Below, in pieces: positions 7,791 through 15,574 of a stretch of 64,000 bases of DNA. The notes below the pieces were generated by a model that made no database searches, was not told the origin of the DNA, and saw only the letters and a list, made by a program, of their open reading frames with translations. The DNA comes from Sphingomonadaceae bacterium (GTDB taxonomy: Bacteria; Pseudomonadota; Alphaproteobacteria; Sphingomonadales; Sphingomonadaceae). How positions within the stretch are numbered: the first letter of the stretch is position 1; every line of letters begins with the position of its first letter. The stretch is taken from assembly GCA_020850455.1 (NCBI GenBank), contig JADZEQ010000010.1, positions 1-64,000 of the forward strand. The letters run 5' to 3'. The translations under genes were made by a program, and so were the position numbers.

Positions 7791-8408
7791 ATGACGATAT
7801 TTTTTCATGAAGAAGATTTGCCCGCCGGGGCGCTCAGCGACGGTCCGATCGCCGTTGACACCGAAACCATGGGGCTGCGCGCGGGCCGTGACCGGTTGTG
7901 TCTGGTGCAGTTGAGCGACGGCAAGGGGGACCAGCATCTGGTGCGGTTCGGCCCCGGCAGCGATTATGCGGCGCCCCATTTGCGGGCCGTGCTATCTGAC
8001 CCTAATCGTTTGAAAATATACCATTTTGCGCGTTTTGATGTCGCGATGATTGCCGCACATATGGGGATTGATGCCGCACCTATCTATTGCACCAAAATCG
8101 CGTCACGACTGGTGCGCACCTACACCGACCGACATGGACTCAAAGAATTGTTGCGCGAAGTTCTGGGCGTTGAAATTTCCAAGCAGCAGCAATCGAGCGA
8201 CTGGGGTGCGCCCGACATCAGCGATGCGCAGCGCGAATATGCCGCGAGCGATGTGCGATATTTGCATCAGTTGATGGAAAAACTCGACATTCGTCTGCAA
8301 CGCGAAGGGCGCAAGCTATTGGCGCAGGCCTGTTTCGACTTTCTGCCCACCCGTGCGCGACTCGACCTTGCGGGCTGGGATGAGGTGGATATTTTCGCGC
8401 ATGCCTGA
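7791..8408 (+). CDS. rnd: ribonuclease D-like 3'-5' exonuclease
   Basis: 205 aa, containing the DEDD-type exonuclease domain without the C-terminal HRDC domains of E. coli RNase D. Motifs: VDTETMGL (Exo I) near residues 22-29, HFARFDVAMI (Exo II) near 78-87, and YAASDVRYLHQL (Exo III with Tyr) near 154-165. The short single-domain form is the one normally found upstream of lptC in alphaproteobacteria. The start at 7791 is preceded by AGGGGGC. Confidence 0.88.
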   Translation: MTIFFHEEDLPAGALSDGPIAVDTETMGLRAGRDRLCLVQLSDGKGDQHLVRFGPGSDYAAPHLRAVLSDPNRLKIYHFARFDVAMIAAHMGIDAAPIYCTKIASRLVRTYTDRHGLKELLREVLGVEISKQQQSSDWGAPDISDAQREYAASDVRYLHQLMEKLDIRLQREGRKLLAQACFDFLPTRARLDLAGWDEVDIFAHA

Positions 8409-8433
8409 ACACGGCTGCATAGGGTGATCGACC

Positions 8434-9066
8434 ATGTCGAACCGGGCTGATCTTGAACGAAGTCGCCGCCGTTCGTGGGCGGCGCGCGGCGGGCGGCATG
8501 ACCGTTTCGTGCGCGCGCTACAATTGGGCCTGCCGGCGCTGGTCGGCGCACTCGGCGCGATCATGCTGCTCGCCCCCTTTGGCCACAAGGGTGAAATCAG
8601 CTTTCTGGTCGCCAAGGATAGCATCGATGTCGCGGGACAGCGGATGCGCGTTTCGGGCGCGCAATATCGCGGCAACGATGCGCAGGGGCGGCCCTTTGTC
8701 CTGTCCGCGGTAAGCGCGCTGCAACGCAGTGCCGCTGACCCCATTGTGCGGATGGAAGGATTGTCGGCGCAAATCTTGCTGGCCGACGGGCCAGCGCGCC
8801 TTACCGCCAGCAGCGCAGGCTATGACCCGACGCGCGACACGGTGATGGTGGATGGTGCGCTCGACCTGACGGCGGCCGATGGATATCGCTTGCAATCGCG
8901 CGGCGTGCTCGTCGACCTCAAAGCCCGCACGGTCACCACCAACCAGCCGGTGTCGGGCGCAACCAACATTGGCAGTTTCAGCGCGGGCGGTCTGTCAGCC
9001 GACCTAAACGCACGGATATTGCGTCTGTCGGGGCGCGCGCATATGCGCATAAACCAAGGGATTTAG
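8434..9066 (+). CDS. lptC: LPS export ABC transporter periplasmic protein LptC
   Basis: 210 aa. An N-terminal Arg-rich cytoplasmic stretch is followed by one membrane helix near residues 30-48 (ALQLGLPALVGALGAIMLLA) and a periplasmic LptC beta-jellyroll domain. LptC bridges the LptBFG transporter and the LptA periplasmic conduit in lipopolysaccharide export. It lies 25 bp after rnd and 3 bp before lptA, which supports the assignment given low sequence identity in this family. Confidence 0.88.
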   Translation: MSNRADLERSRRRSWAARGGRHDRFVRALQLGLPALVGALGAIMLLAPFGHKGEISFLVAKDSIDVAGQRMRVSGAQYRGNDAQGRPFVLSAVSALQRSAADPIVRMEGLSAQILLADGPARLTASSAGYDPTRDTVMVDGALDLTAADGYRLQSRGVLVDLKARTVTTNQPVSGATNIGSFSAGGLSADLNARILRLSGRAHMRINQGI

Positions 9067-9069
9067 GAT

Positions 9070-9669
9070 ATGTCGATGCGCGCCATCATCTTTGCCATCG
9101 CCAGCGGATGCGCCGGTTTTGCCGGAACCGCAGGGCTGATGGTCGTCACCGATAATATTGCGCCCGCCGCTGCACAGGTGCTGGCCGGCCACAATAGCCG
9201 CGCGCCGGTGGATGTGGGCGCCGATGCGATAGAGGTGGAAAGCCGCGCCGACCGCGTCGTCTTTTCGGGCAATGTCGATATTGAACAGGCGGGCATGCAC
9301 CTCAGCGCCCAGCGGGTCACCGTCGCTTATTCGGATGCCGGGCGCTTGCAAATCAACCGCATCGACGCGACCGGCGGGGTGGTGGTGACCAAGGGTGGCG
9401 ACCGGGCGACGGGCAGCAGCGCGATTTACGACCTCGACAATGGGCTCATCACCCTGCTTGGCAATGTGGAATTGCAACAGGGGGCCAACCGCCTGTCGGG
9501 CGGGCGGATGGCGATTGATTTGAACAGCGGCCGGGCGCGTGTCGATGGCCGGGCGGCACCGGGTGGCGCAGCGGGCACGGGCGGGGTCAGCAGCGGCAAT
9601 GGTCGCCGCGTCACCGGCCGCTTTACCGTGCCGGCACGCGCGACGCCCGCTACCCCGCCACGGCCCTGA
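9070..9669 (+). CDS. lptA: LPS transport periplasmic protein LptA
   Basis: 199 aa with a signal peptide ending near APAAAQ (about residues 31-36) and an OstA/LptA beta-jellyroll: VDVGADAIEVESRADRVVF, then GNVDIEQAGMHLSAQRVTV, then ATGSSAIYDLDNGLITLLGNVEL. The C-terminal 40 residues are Gly/Ser/Pro-rich. LptA forms the periplasmic bridge that carries LPS to LptDE. It sits three bases after lptC. Confidence 0.9.
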   Translation: MSMRAIIFAIASGCAGFAGTAGLMVVTDNIAPAAAQVLAGHNSRAPVDVGADAIEVESRADRVVFSGNVDIEQAGMHLSAQRVTVAYSDAGRLQINRIDATGGVVVTKGGDRATGSSAIYDLDNGLITLLGNVELQQGANRLSGGRMAIDLNSGRARVDGRAAPGGAAGTGGVSSGNGRRVTGRFTVPARATPATPPRP

Positions 9670-9756
9670 GCGGTCATATTGAAAATTGCCTTTGCGCAGA
9701 TTCCAGATCCGCTACTAAAGGGCAGTATCGCCTTAATTTTGGAGTGAAATATTTCG

Positions 9757-10533
9757 ATGCACGCGCTTGCCGATCCGGCGATGACGGGGGAAATGGCTGC
9801 CCAAGCCCGCGATAGCGGCTTGGCGGTGGTCAGCCTCGCCAAAAGCTATGACAAGCGTAACGTATTGTCGGACGTGTCGCTCCATGTCGCGCGCGGCGAA
9901 GTATTGGGCCTGCTCGGCCCCAATGGCGCGGGCAAGACGACCTGTTTTTATTCAATCATGGGGCTGGTCAAACCCGATTCGGGGCGCATCATGCTCGATG
10001 GGGCCGACATTACCCCGCTGCCCATGTATCGGCGCGCGATTTTGGGTTTGGGTTATCTGCCACAGGAAACGTCGATTTTCCGTGGGATGACGGTCGAACA
10101 AAATATTGCCGCCGTGCTCGAACTGGTCGAACCAGACCGCGCTGCGCGTGCGGCACGGCTCGATGAACTGCTCGACGAATTTGGTCTGACCCGGCTGCGC
10201 ACATCGCCCGCCATGGCGCTGTCGGGTGGGGAGCGGCGACGCTGCGAAATTGCCCGTGCGCTGGCGGCTGACCCGTCGATCATGCTGCTCGACGAACCCT
10301 TTGCCGGCATCGACCCGATTTCGATCGGCGATATCCGCGACCTCGTCAAACAATTGCGCAATCGCGGTATTGGCGTCCTCATCACCGACCATAATGTCCG
10401 TGAGACGCTGGATATTGTGGACAGGGCTTGCATTATTTACGGCGGGCGCGTGCTGTTCGCGGGCAGTCCGGCCGAACTGGTTGCCGACCCCGAAGTGCGG
10501 CGACTTTACCTGGGCGAAGGTTTTTCGCTTTAG
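9757..10533 (+). CDS. lptB: LPS export ABC transporter ATP-binding protein LptB
   Basis: 258 aa, the usual LptB length. Walker A GPNGAGKT at residues 54-61, signature LSGGERRRCEIARAL, Walker B IMLLDEPFAGID and switch ITDHNV are all intact. LptB powers LPS extraction with LptF and LptG, which are not in this window. It follows lptA by 87 bp and precedes rpoN by 18 bp, the classic order. Confidence 0.95.
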   Translation: MHALADPAMTGEMAAQARDSGLAVVSLAKSYDKRNVLSDVSLHVARGEVLGLLGPNGAGKTTCFYSIMGLVKPDSGRIMLDGADITPLPMYRRAILGLGYLPQETSIFRGMTVEQNIAAVLELVEPDRAARAARLDELLDEFGLTRLRTSPAMALSGGERRRCEIARALAADPSIMLLDEPFAGIDPISIGDIRDLVKQLRNRGIGVLITDHNVRETLDIVDRACIIYGGRVLFAGSPAELVADPEVRRLYLGEGFSL

Positions 10534-10551
10534 CCGCGTGACCCGATAAAT

Positions 10552-12027
10552 ATGGCGCTCACCCCCCGCCTCGACCTCCGGCAAAGCCAAAGCCTGGTGA
10601 TGACGCCGCAGTTGCAGATGGCGGTGCGGCTGCTCACCCTGTCCAACCTCGAACTCGAAGCCGTCGTGGCGGAGGAGGTGGCAAAAAACCCGCTGTTACA
10701 GGGGGATGAGGGGCGCGAAATTGCCATGGCCCCGCGCGATGAAAACCCGCAGGGAGCCGACCGCATGCTGCGCGACGGGGTGGAGGCGTCGGGCAATCTT
10801 GACGTCGATTTGTCGGCGGAAACCTTTCACCATGACAGCGGGGCCGATGCGAACTGGAGCGATGTTGCCAGCGCCAGCAGCGGTTCTGGCGGGTCGGGGG
10901 AAGCCCCCGACATGGATTTGTTCGGCGCGGCAGGCGCGACGCTGGTTGAACATTTGACCGGTCAAGCAGGCGAAAGCCTGTCGGGCACCCAATATATGCT
11001 GGCCGTCCACATTATCGAGGCGCTGGATGACGCGGGTTATTTGACCGAAGATTTGGGCGACATGGCGATGCGCCTTGGCGTGCCACGCGCCGCGATGGAG
11101 GATGCGCTGGCCGCGGTGCAGCGGTTTGACCCAAGCGGGGTTGGCGCACGCGACCTTGCCGAATGTATCGCGCTGCAAGCCAAGGAGGCCGACCGATATG
11201 ACCCAATGATGGCGCGGCTGATCGACAATCTTGACCTGTTGGCGCGCGGCCAGATCAACCAACTGCGCCGGATTTGCGATGCGGATGCGGAGGATATGGC
11301 CGACATGATCCGCGAATTGCGCGGATATGACCCCAAACCGGGACATATTTTTACCCGCAATGATGCCCCGCCCATTGTCCCCGACCTGTTCGTGCGTGAG
11401 CATAAGGACGGCTGGACGATCGAGATTAACGGCGCGACCTTGCCGCGCGTGCTGGTCAATCGCCGCTACCACGCCGAACTCAGCCGCAGCGTCAGCGCGG
11501 GCGGCAAACGCGATGCGGCGGCCAAAAGTTGGCTGTCCGACGCGCTCGCCAATGCCAATTGGTTGATGCGTGCGCTCGACCAGCGGCAACAGACGATTTT
11601 GCGCGTCGGCGAAGAAATCGTCCGTTTGCAGGGCAGTTTCTTCACCCATGGGGTTGGCGCGCTCATCCCGCTGACGCTGCGCCAAGTTGCCGAAACCATC
11701 GGCGTCCATGAATCGACGGTCAGCCGCGCGACGTCGAACAAATATCTCCACTGCGCGCGCGGCACATTTGAACTCAAATATTTCTTTTCGAGCGGGGTCG
11801 CCGCCGCTGACAGCGCCGATGGCATGTCCGCCGAAGCGGTCAAGGCGCGGATCAAGGCGTTGATTGATGGCGAAGCCGCCGATGCCATTTTGTCCGACGA
11901 CACGCTGGTGGAACTGTTGCAAAAACAGGGCTGCGACATTGCGCGGCGCACCGTCGCCAAATATCGTGAGGCGATGGGCATTGGATCGAGCGTGCAGCGT
12001 CGGCGCGCGCGCGCGATCAGCGGTTAG
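10552..12027 (+). CDS. rpoN: RNA polymerase sigma-54 factor
   Basis: 491 aa. The N-terminal region I (LRQSQSLVMTPQLQMAVRLL) interacts with enhancer-binding activators, the core-binding domain follows, and the C-terminal RpoN box ARRTVAKYRE is at residues 464-473 with the helix-turn-helix before it (LTLRQVAETIGVHESTVSRAT). An acidic linker near residues 60-125 separates regions I and III. The lptB-rpoN linkage is conserved, but the usual following hpf and ptsN genes are absent; a cyclophilin follows instead. A matching -24/-12 promoter is present upstream of amt. Confidence 0.97.
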   Translation: MALTPRLDLRQSQSLVMTPQLQMAVRLLTLSNLELEAVVAEEVAKNPLLQGDEGREIAMAPRDENPQGADRMLRDGVEASGNLDVDLSAETFHHDSGADANWSDVASASSGSGGSGEAPDMDLFGAAGATLVEHLTGQAGESLSGTQYMLAVHIIEALDDAGYLTEDLGDMAMRLGVPRAAMEDALAAVQRFDPSGVGARDLAECIALQAKEADRYDPMMARLIDNLDLLARGQINQLRRICDADAEDMADMIRELRGYDPKPGHIFTRNDAPPIVPDLFVREHKDGWTIEINGATLPRVLVNRRYHAELSRSVSAGGKRDAAAKSWLSDALANANWLMRALDQRQQTILRVGEEIVRLQGSFFTHGVGALIPLTLRQVAETIGVHESTVSRATSNKYLHCARGTFELKYFFSSGVAAADSADGMSAEAVKARIKALIDGEAADAILSDDTLVELLQKQGCDIARRTVAKYREAMGIGSSVQRRRARAISG

Positions 12028-12039
12028 AGGAGCATGCAT

Positions 12040-12795
12040 ATGGCAATAGGATATAAGATGGCGATCATCGCCGCCGCGATGCTGTTGGGCAGCACCGCCC
12101 CGGCGCAGACGAGCACGGCAGCCCCGCCCGCCGCCACCGCCCCGGCAGCCCCCGCTGTTCCGGCAACCCCCGCCGCACCGCAATATCGCTTGCAATATGT
12201 GACGCTGACCACCGCGCTCGGCAACATCGTGCTCGCGCTGGAGGTGGAACGGGCACCGATTTCGGCCGCCAATTTTCTGCGTTATGTCGATAATCGGCGC
12301 TTTGACGGGGTTAATTTCTATCGCGCGCTCGACATGGGGCGCGGCTATGGGCTGATTCAGGGCGGGCCGAGCGGCAACCCCCGCCTTTCCTACCCCCCGA
12401 TTGCGCACGAACCGACCAGCCGCACCGGCCTATCCCACAGCGATGGTGCGATCAGCTTTGCCCGCGCCGCACCGGGCAGCGCACAGGGTGATTTCTTCAT
12501 CATATTGGGCGGGCTCCCCAGCCTCGACGCACAGCCAGCGGGCAGCGGCGGCGACCCGGACGGTTTTGCCGTATTCGGCCATGTTGCCGCGGGGATGGAT
12601 GTGGTGCGCACGATTTTGAGCCAGCCCACCGACCCCAACGCCGGGCCGGGGGTTATGCGCGGGCAGATGCTCGCCGCGCCGGTCCGCATCCTGACCGCGC
12701 GGCGCAGCGCCGCCCCGCCACCTGACGCGCCGCCTGCTGCCCCGCCCGCTTCCCCGCCCGCTTCCTCTGCGGCACCGGCACCGACTGGCGGCTGA
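12040..12795 (+). CDS. exported cyclophilin-type peptidyl-prolyl cis-trans isomerase
   Basis: 251 aa. A signal peptide (KMAIIAAAMLLGSTAPAQ) is followed by an Ala/Pro linker, a cyclophilin domain (LTTALGNIVLALE, then NFLRYVDNRRFDGVNFYRAL, then ISFARAAPGSAQGDFFIILG) and a Pro/Ala-rich C-terminal tail. It is likely a periplasmic folding factor. The ATG at 12040 is preferred over the one at 12034, because the AGAGGAG ribosome site at 12026-12032 leaves only one base before the latter. It lies 12 bp after rpoN. Confidence 0.9.
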   Translation: MAIGYKMAIIAAAMLLGSTAPAQTSTAAPPAATAPAAPAVPATPAAPQYRLQYVTLTTALGNIVLALEVERAPISAANFLRYVDNRRFDGVNFYRALDMGRGYGLIQGGPSGNPRLSYPPIAHEPTSRTGLSHSDGAISFARAAPGSAQGDFFIILGGLPSLDAQPAGSGGDPDGFAVFGHVAAGMDVVRTILSQPTDPNAGPGVMRGQMLAAPVRILTARRSAAPPPDAPPAAPPASPPASSAAPAPTGG

Positions 12796-12904
12796 GCAGA
12801 TTGCAAAAAATGCAATCATCATTGTTTCTTTCGCAGTTGCACAATGGATGGGATGGCGGCATTTAGAACCTGCCTTTCGAGGCACTCTCTCCCAAACCTC
12901 CCTC

Positions 12905-12937
12905 AAAGGGCCGCCCTAACCGGCGGCCCCTTTTTTT
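12905..12937 (+). terminator. Rho-independent terminator
   Basis: Stem GGGCCGCC (12908-12915) / GGCGGCCC (12922-12929) with a six-base loop and a run of seven T. It probably ends the lpt-rpoN-cyclophilin transcript, about 110 bp beyond the last stop. Confidence 0.8.
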
Positions 12938-13067
12938 ATCCACGGCCCATATTGCTGCGCCGCAACAGGCCGATTTCCGGTTAAGGCGAAACTCCAGCGC
13001 AAGAAACTGCGCGCCCTTCCAGCATCCGCCACCGCCCATAGTTGGGTGCGGATGGTTGCGCTTAGGC

Positions 13068-13096
13068 TTGCTCTTACCCGACGCTATGGCTATGGC
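13068..13096 (+). promoter_or_regulatory. candidate promoter for tRNA-Trp
   Basis: TTGCTC (-35), 17-bp spacer, TATGGC (-10), ending 30 bp before the mature tRNA. The match is moderate but the spacing is right and the position is where a stable-RNA promoter is needed. Confidence 0.4.
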
Positions 13097-13125
13097 GCGC
13101 GACGCCGGACGGCAGGGCGGCCCAT

Positions 13126-13201
13126 AGGGGTATAGCTCAGTTGGTAGAGCATCGGTCTCCAAAACCGAGGGTCGCGGGTTCGAGTCCTGCTGCCCCTGCC
13201 A
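13126..13201 (+). tRNA. trnW: tRNA-Trp (CCA anticodon)
   Basis: 76 nt cloverleaf. Acceptor AGGGGTA pairs with TGCCCCT; the D-loop contains AGTTGGTAGA; the anticodon stem TCGGT/ACCGA carries loop CTCCAAA with anticodon CCA; the T-loop is TTCGAGT; and the 3' end GCCA is encoded. tRNA-Trp directly before secE-nusG is a widely conserved arrangement. Confidence 0.97.
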
Positions 13202-13439
13202 GCCTTGCCAAGGCGCGTCGCCCTCTGTAGAGCGCGGCGACCGGCTCTATTGCCTAATCTTGTCCGCAGCCATGCCAAGTCCCTGAAAACGGGTGGGGTG
13301 GCGCGGGCGGATTATTGCCTTTTTCCAAGGCATTGGGCGGTGGAATCGGACGGGATATTGCATGGGGTGCTTGCCACCCCATATGGCCCGGGGGCATGGG
13401 GCATTGCGCCATGGCTTGGGCTATTTTGAGGATGCGATG

Positions 13440-13637
13440 ATGGCGAAATTTTCCCCGGGCAAGTTCGTACGCGAAGTGCGGCAAGAGGCGAATAAGATCG
13501 TCTGGCCGACTCCGCGCGAAACCACCGCGACGACGATCATGGTGCTGATCATGACCGCCATTTTGGCCATTTTCTTCCTTGGCATCGACAGCGCCTTTGG
13601 CGCGCTGGTCAACTGGCTGCTTTCCTTCGCCCAATAA
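13440..13637 (+). CDS. secE: preprotein translocase subunit SecE
   Basis: 65 aa, the short single-helix form usual outside the gammaproteobacteria. It carries the conserved amphipathic segment VREVRQEANKIVWPTPRET followed by one membrane helix (TIMVLIMTAILAIFFLGI). SecE clamps SecY in the SecYEG translocon. The second of two adjacent ATGs is chosen for better spacing from GAGG; the first at 13437 adds one Met. nusG follows after 29 bp. Confidence 0.95.
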   Translation: MAKFSPGKFVREVRQEANKIVWPTPRETTATTIMVLIMTAILAIFFLGIDSAFGALVNWLLSFAQ

Positions 13638-13666
13638 GGCGAAGCATAACGGAACGGACGTAATTT

Positions 13667-14203
13667 ATGGCGCGCTGGTACATCATCCACGCTTATTCGG
13701 GTTTTGAAAACAAGGTGCGCGACGCCATTTTGGCGGAAGCCGAACGGATGACCCTGTCGCCGCTGGTCGAACAAATCGAAGTGCCGACCGAAACGGTGAC
13801 CGAGGTGAAGCGCGGCAAAAAGGTGCAATCGGAACGCACATCCATGGCGGGCTATGTTCTTGCCAAGCTGACGCTGACCGATGATGTCTATCACCTCGTC
13901 AAAAACACACCCAAGGTGACCGGCTTTCTGGGCACCAACGGCAAGCCGCAGGCCATCCGCGAAAGCGAGGCACTGCGCATGCTCAACATCAAGGATGCCG
14001 CCGCCGCCCGTCCCAAGCAGGATATCCGCATCGATTATGAAATCGGCGATGCGGTCAAGGTGCTCGACGGCCCCTTCACCAGCTTTTCCGGCACGGTCGA
14101 GGAGCTCGACTTTGAAAAGGCGCGGGTCAAGGTTTCGGTGTCCATCTTTGGCCGCCCGACGCCCGTCGAACTGGAATTCGACCAGGTCGAACGCGTCAAA
14201 TAA
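13667..14203 (+). CDS. nusG: transcription termination/antitermination protein NusG
   Basis: 178 aa, the standard two-domain form. The NGN domain starts MARWYIIHAYSGFENKV and contains PGYV-like SMAGYVLAKL and VTGFLGTNGKPQAI. The C-terminal KOW domain has GDAVKVLDGPFTSFSGTVEEL. NusG binds RNA polymerase and couples it to Rho or the ribosome. It sits between secE and rplK as expected. Confidence 0.98.
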   Translation: MARWYIIHAYSGFENKVRDAILAEAERMTLSPLVEQIEVPTETVTEVKRGKKVQSERTSMAGYVLAKLTLTDDVYHLVKNTPKVTGFLGTNGKPQAIRESEALRMLNIKDAAAARPKQDIRIDYEIGDAVKVLDGPFTSFSGTVEELDFEKARVKVSVSIFGRPTPVELEFDQVERVK

Positions 14204-14289
14204 GCCGCACCGACCAATTGCTTTTCAGGCGCGTTGCCGCTAAGCGCGCGCCTTCGCCCCGGCATAGCCGGTGGCGATTCCCGTGCGGG

Positions 14290-14347
14290 AGGGGGCTTTG
14301 CCCCTGCTTGACCGCTAATTTTGCGGGGTTGGCCAATGGCTTACCCC
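14290..14347 (+). promoter_or_regulatory. rplK leader hairpins, possible L1 autoregulation site
   Basis: Two stem-loops lie in the 166-bp leader of rplK. One is AGGGG..CCCCT at 14290-14305. The other pairs 14325-14334 with 14338-14347 (GGGG..CCCC outer, GCC/GGC inner, one mismatch) and ends 22 bp before the rplK ATG. L1 is known to bind the L11 leader mRNA and repress its own operon in bacteria; assignment here is by position and structure only. Confidence 0.3.
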
Positions 14348-14369
14348 AATAGAATGAAAGGAGGCCGTC

Positions 14370-14801
14370 ATGGCCAAAAAGATAACCGGCTACATCAAGC
14401 TGCAAGTGCCCGCCGGTGCTGCCAACCCGTCGCCGCCGATCGGCCCGGCGCTGGGTCAGCGCGGTGTCAACATCATGGAATTCTGCAAGGCATTCAACGC
14501 CGCGACCGACAGCCTGGAAAAGGGCATGCCGATCCCGACGATCATCACCGTTTATGCCGATCGCAGCTTTTCCTTTGAAACCAAGACCCCGCCCGCAACC
14601 TTCCTGATCAAGAAAGCGGCCAATCTGAAGTCGGGTTCCAAGGAACCGGGCAAGTCGAGCGCGGGCAAAATCGCCCGTTCCAAGCTCGCTGAAATTGCCG
14701 AGCTCAAGATGAAGGATCTGAACGCCAACGATATCGAAGCGGCGACCAAGATCATCGAAGGTAGCGCCCGTTCGATGGGCCTCGACGTGGTGGAGGGCTG
14801 A
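14370..14801 (+). CDS. rplK: 50S ribosomal protein L11
   Basis: 143 aa, full length. It opens [20 protein letters not shown] with [20 protein letters not shown], and the C-terminal RNA-binding domain ends [11 protein letters not shown]. It is part of the GTPase-associated centre. It has a strong AAAGGAGG ribosome site and is followed by rplA after 4 bp. Confidence 0.99.
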   Translation: MAKKITGYIKLQVPAGAANPSPPIGPALGQRGVNIMEFCKAFNAATDSLEKGMPIPTIITVYADRSFSFETKTPPATFLIKKAANLKSGSKEPGKSSAGKIARSKLAEIAELKMKDLNANDIEAATKIIEGSARSMGLDVVEG

Positions 14802-14805
14802 GGAA

Positions 14806-15504
14806 ATGGCAAAGCTGACAAAAAAGGCCAAGGCTCTCGCCGGCCAGTTCGACCGTGACGCGCTGCATGGCGTTGATGCTGCGATTGCCGCGCTCAAGGG
14901 CGTTGCATCCAAAAAGCTCGACGAAACGCTCGAAATTGCGATGAATCTGGGCGTTGACCCACGTCACGCCGACCAGATGGTGCGCGGCGTCGTCACCCTG
15001 CCCGCCGGCACCGGCAAGGATGTCAAGGTTGCCGTCTTTGCGCGCGGCGCCAATGCCGAAGCGGCACTGGCTGCTGGCGCGGACAAGGTCGGTGCCGAAG
15101 ATCTGATGGAAGATATGCAGGCAGGCAACCTCGACTATGGTCGGGTGATTGCCACCCCCGACATGATGGGCATCGTCGGTCGTCTGGGCAAAACGCTTGG
15201 CCCCAAGGGGCTGATGCCCAACCCCAAGCTGGGCACCGTCACCCCCAATGTTGCCGAAGCGGTCAAGGCCGCCAAGGGTGGGCAGATCGAATTTCGCGTG
15301 GAAAAGGCGGGGATTATCCACGCTGGCCTCGGCAAAGTCAGCTTTGCGGATGCCGATTTGCGCCGCAATTTCGACGCCTTTGTCGATGCCATTGTCAAGG
15401 CAAAGCCGGCTGGCGCCAAGGGCAAATATGTCCGCAAGATCAGCCTCAGCTCGACCATGGGCCCCGGCCTCAAAATCAATATGGAAGATGTAGCGGGCGT
15501 CTGA
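14806..15504 (+). CDS. rplA: 50S ribosomal protein L1
   Basis: 232 aa, full length, with the L1 hallmarks [21 protein letters not shown] and the closing [10 protein letters not shown]. It forms the L1 stalk of the large subunit and is normally the repressor of the rplKA mRNA. A strong terminator follows directly, so rplKA and rplJL are separate transcripts here. Confidence 0.99.
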   Translation: MAKLTKKAKALAGQFDRDALHGVDAAIAALKGVASKKLDETLEIAMNLGVDPRHADQMVRGVVTLPAGTGKDVKVAVFARGANAEAALAAGADKVGAEDLMEDMQAGNLDYGRVIATPDMMGIVGRLGKTLGPKGLMPNPKLGTVTPNVAEAVKAAKGGQIEFRVEKAGIIHAGLGKVSFADADLRRNFDAFVDAIVKAKPAGAKGKYVRKISLSSTMGPGLKINMEDVAGV

Positions 15505-15520
15505 AGGCTACAGCCAGATT

Positions 15521-15558
15521 AAAAATGGCCCGGCAGCATATGCTCCCGGGCCATTTTT
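15521..15558 (+). terminator. Rho-independent terminator after rplA
   Basis: Stem AAAAATGGCCCGG (15521-15533) / CCGGGCCATTTTT (15546-15558) with an A/T run on each side. It also fits as a terminator for the convergent TonB receptor gene. Confidence 0.88.
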
Positions 15559-15574
15559 TTGCGCTGCGCGCGGC

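Larger units (their letters stand above)
12796..13125. other. gene-free stretch before tRNA-Trp
   Basis: 330 bp. It holds an interrupted palindrome ATTGCA-N5-TGCAAT at 12800-12816, a terminator at 12905-12937 and a likely promoter for tRNA-Trp at 13068-13096. No convincing coding frame is seen. Confidence 0.6.

Noticed and set aside
10696-12408. Long reverse open frame opposite rpoN
   Set aside because: rpoN has all family motifs; the reverse frame is a product of high-GC antisense.
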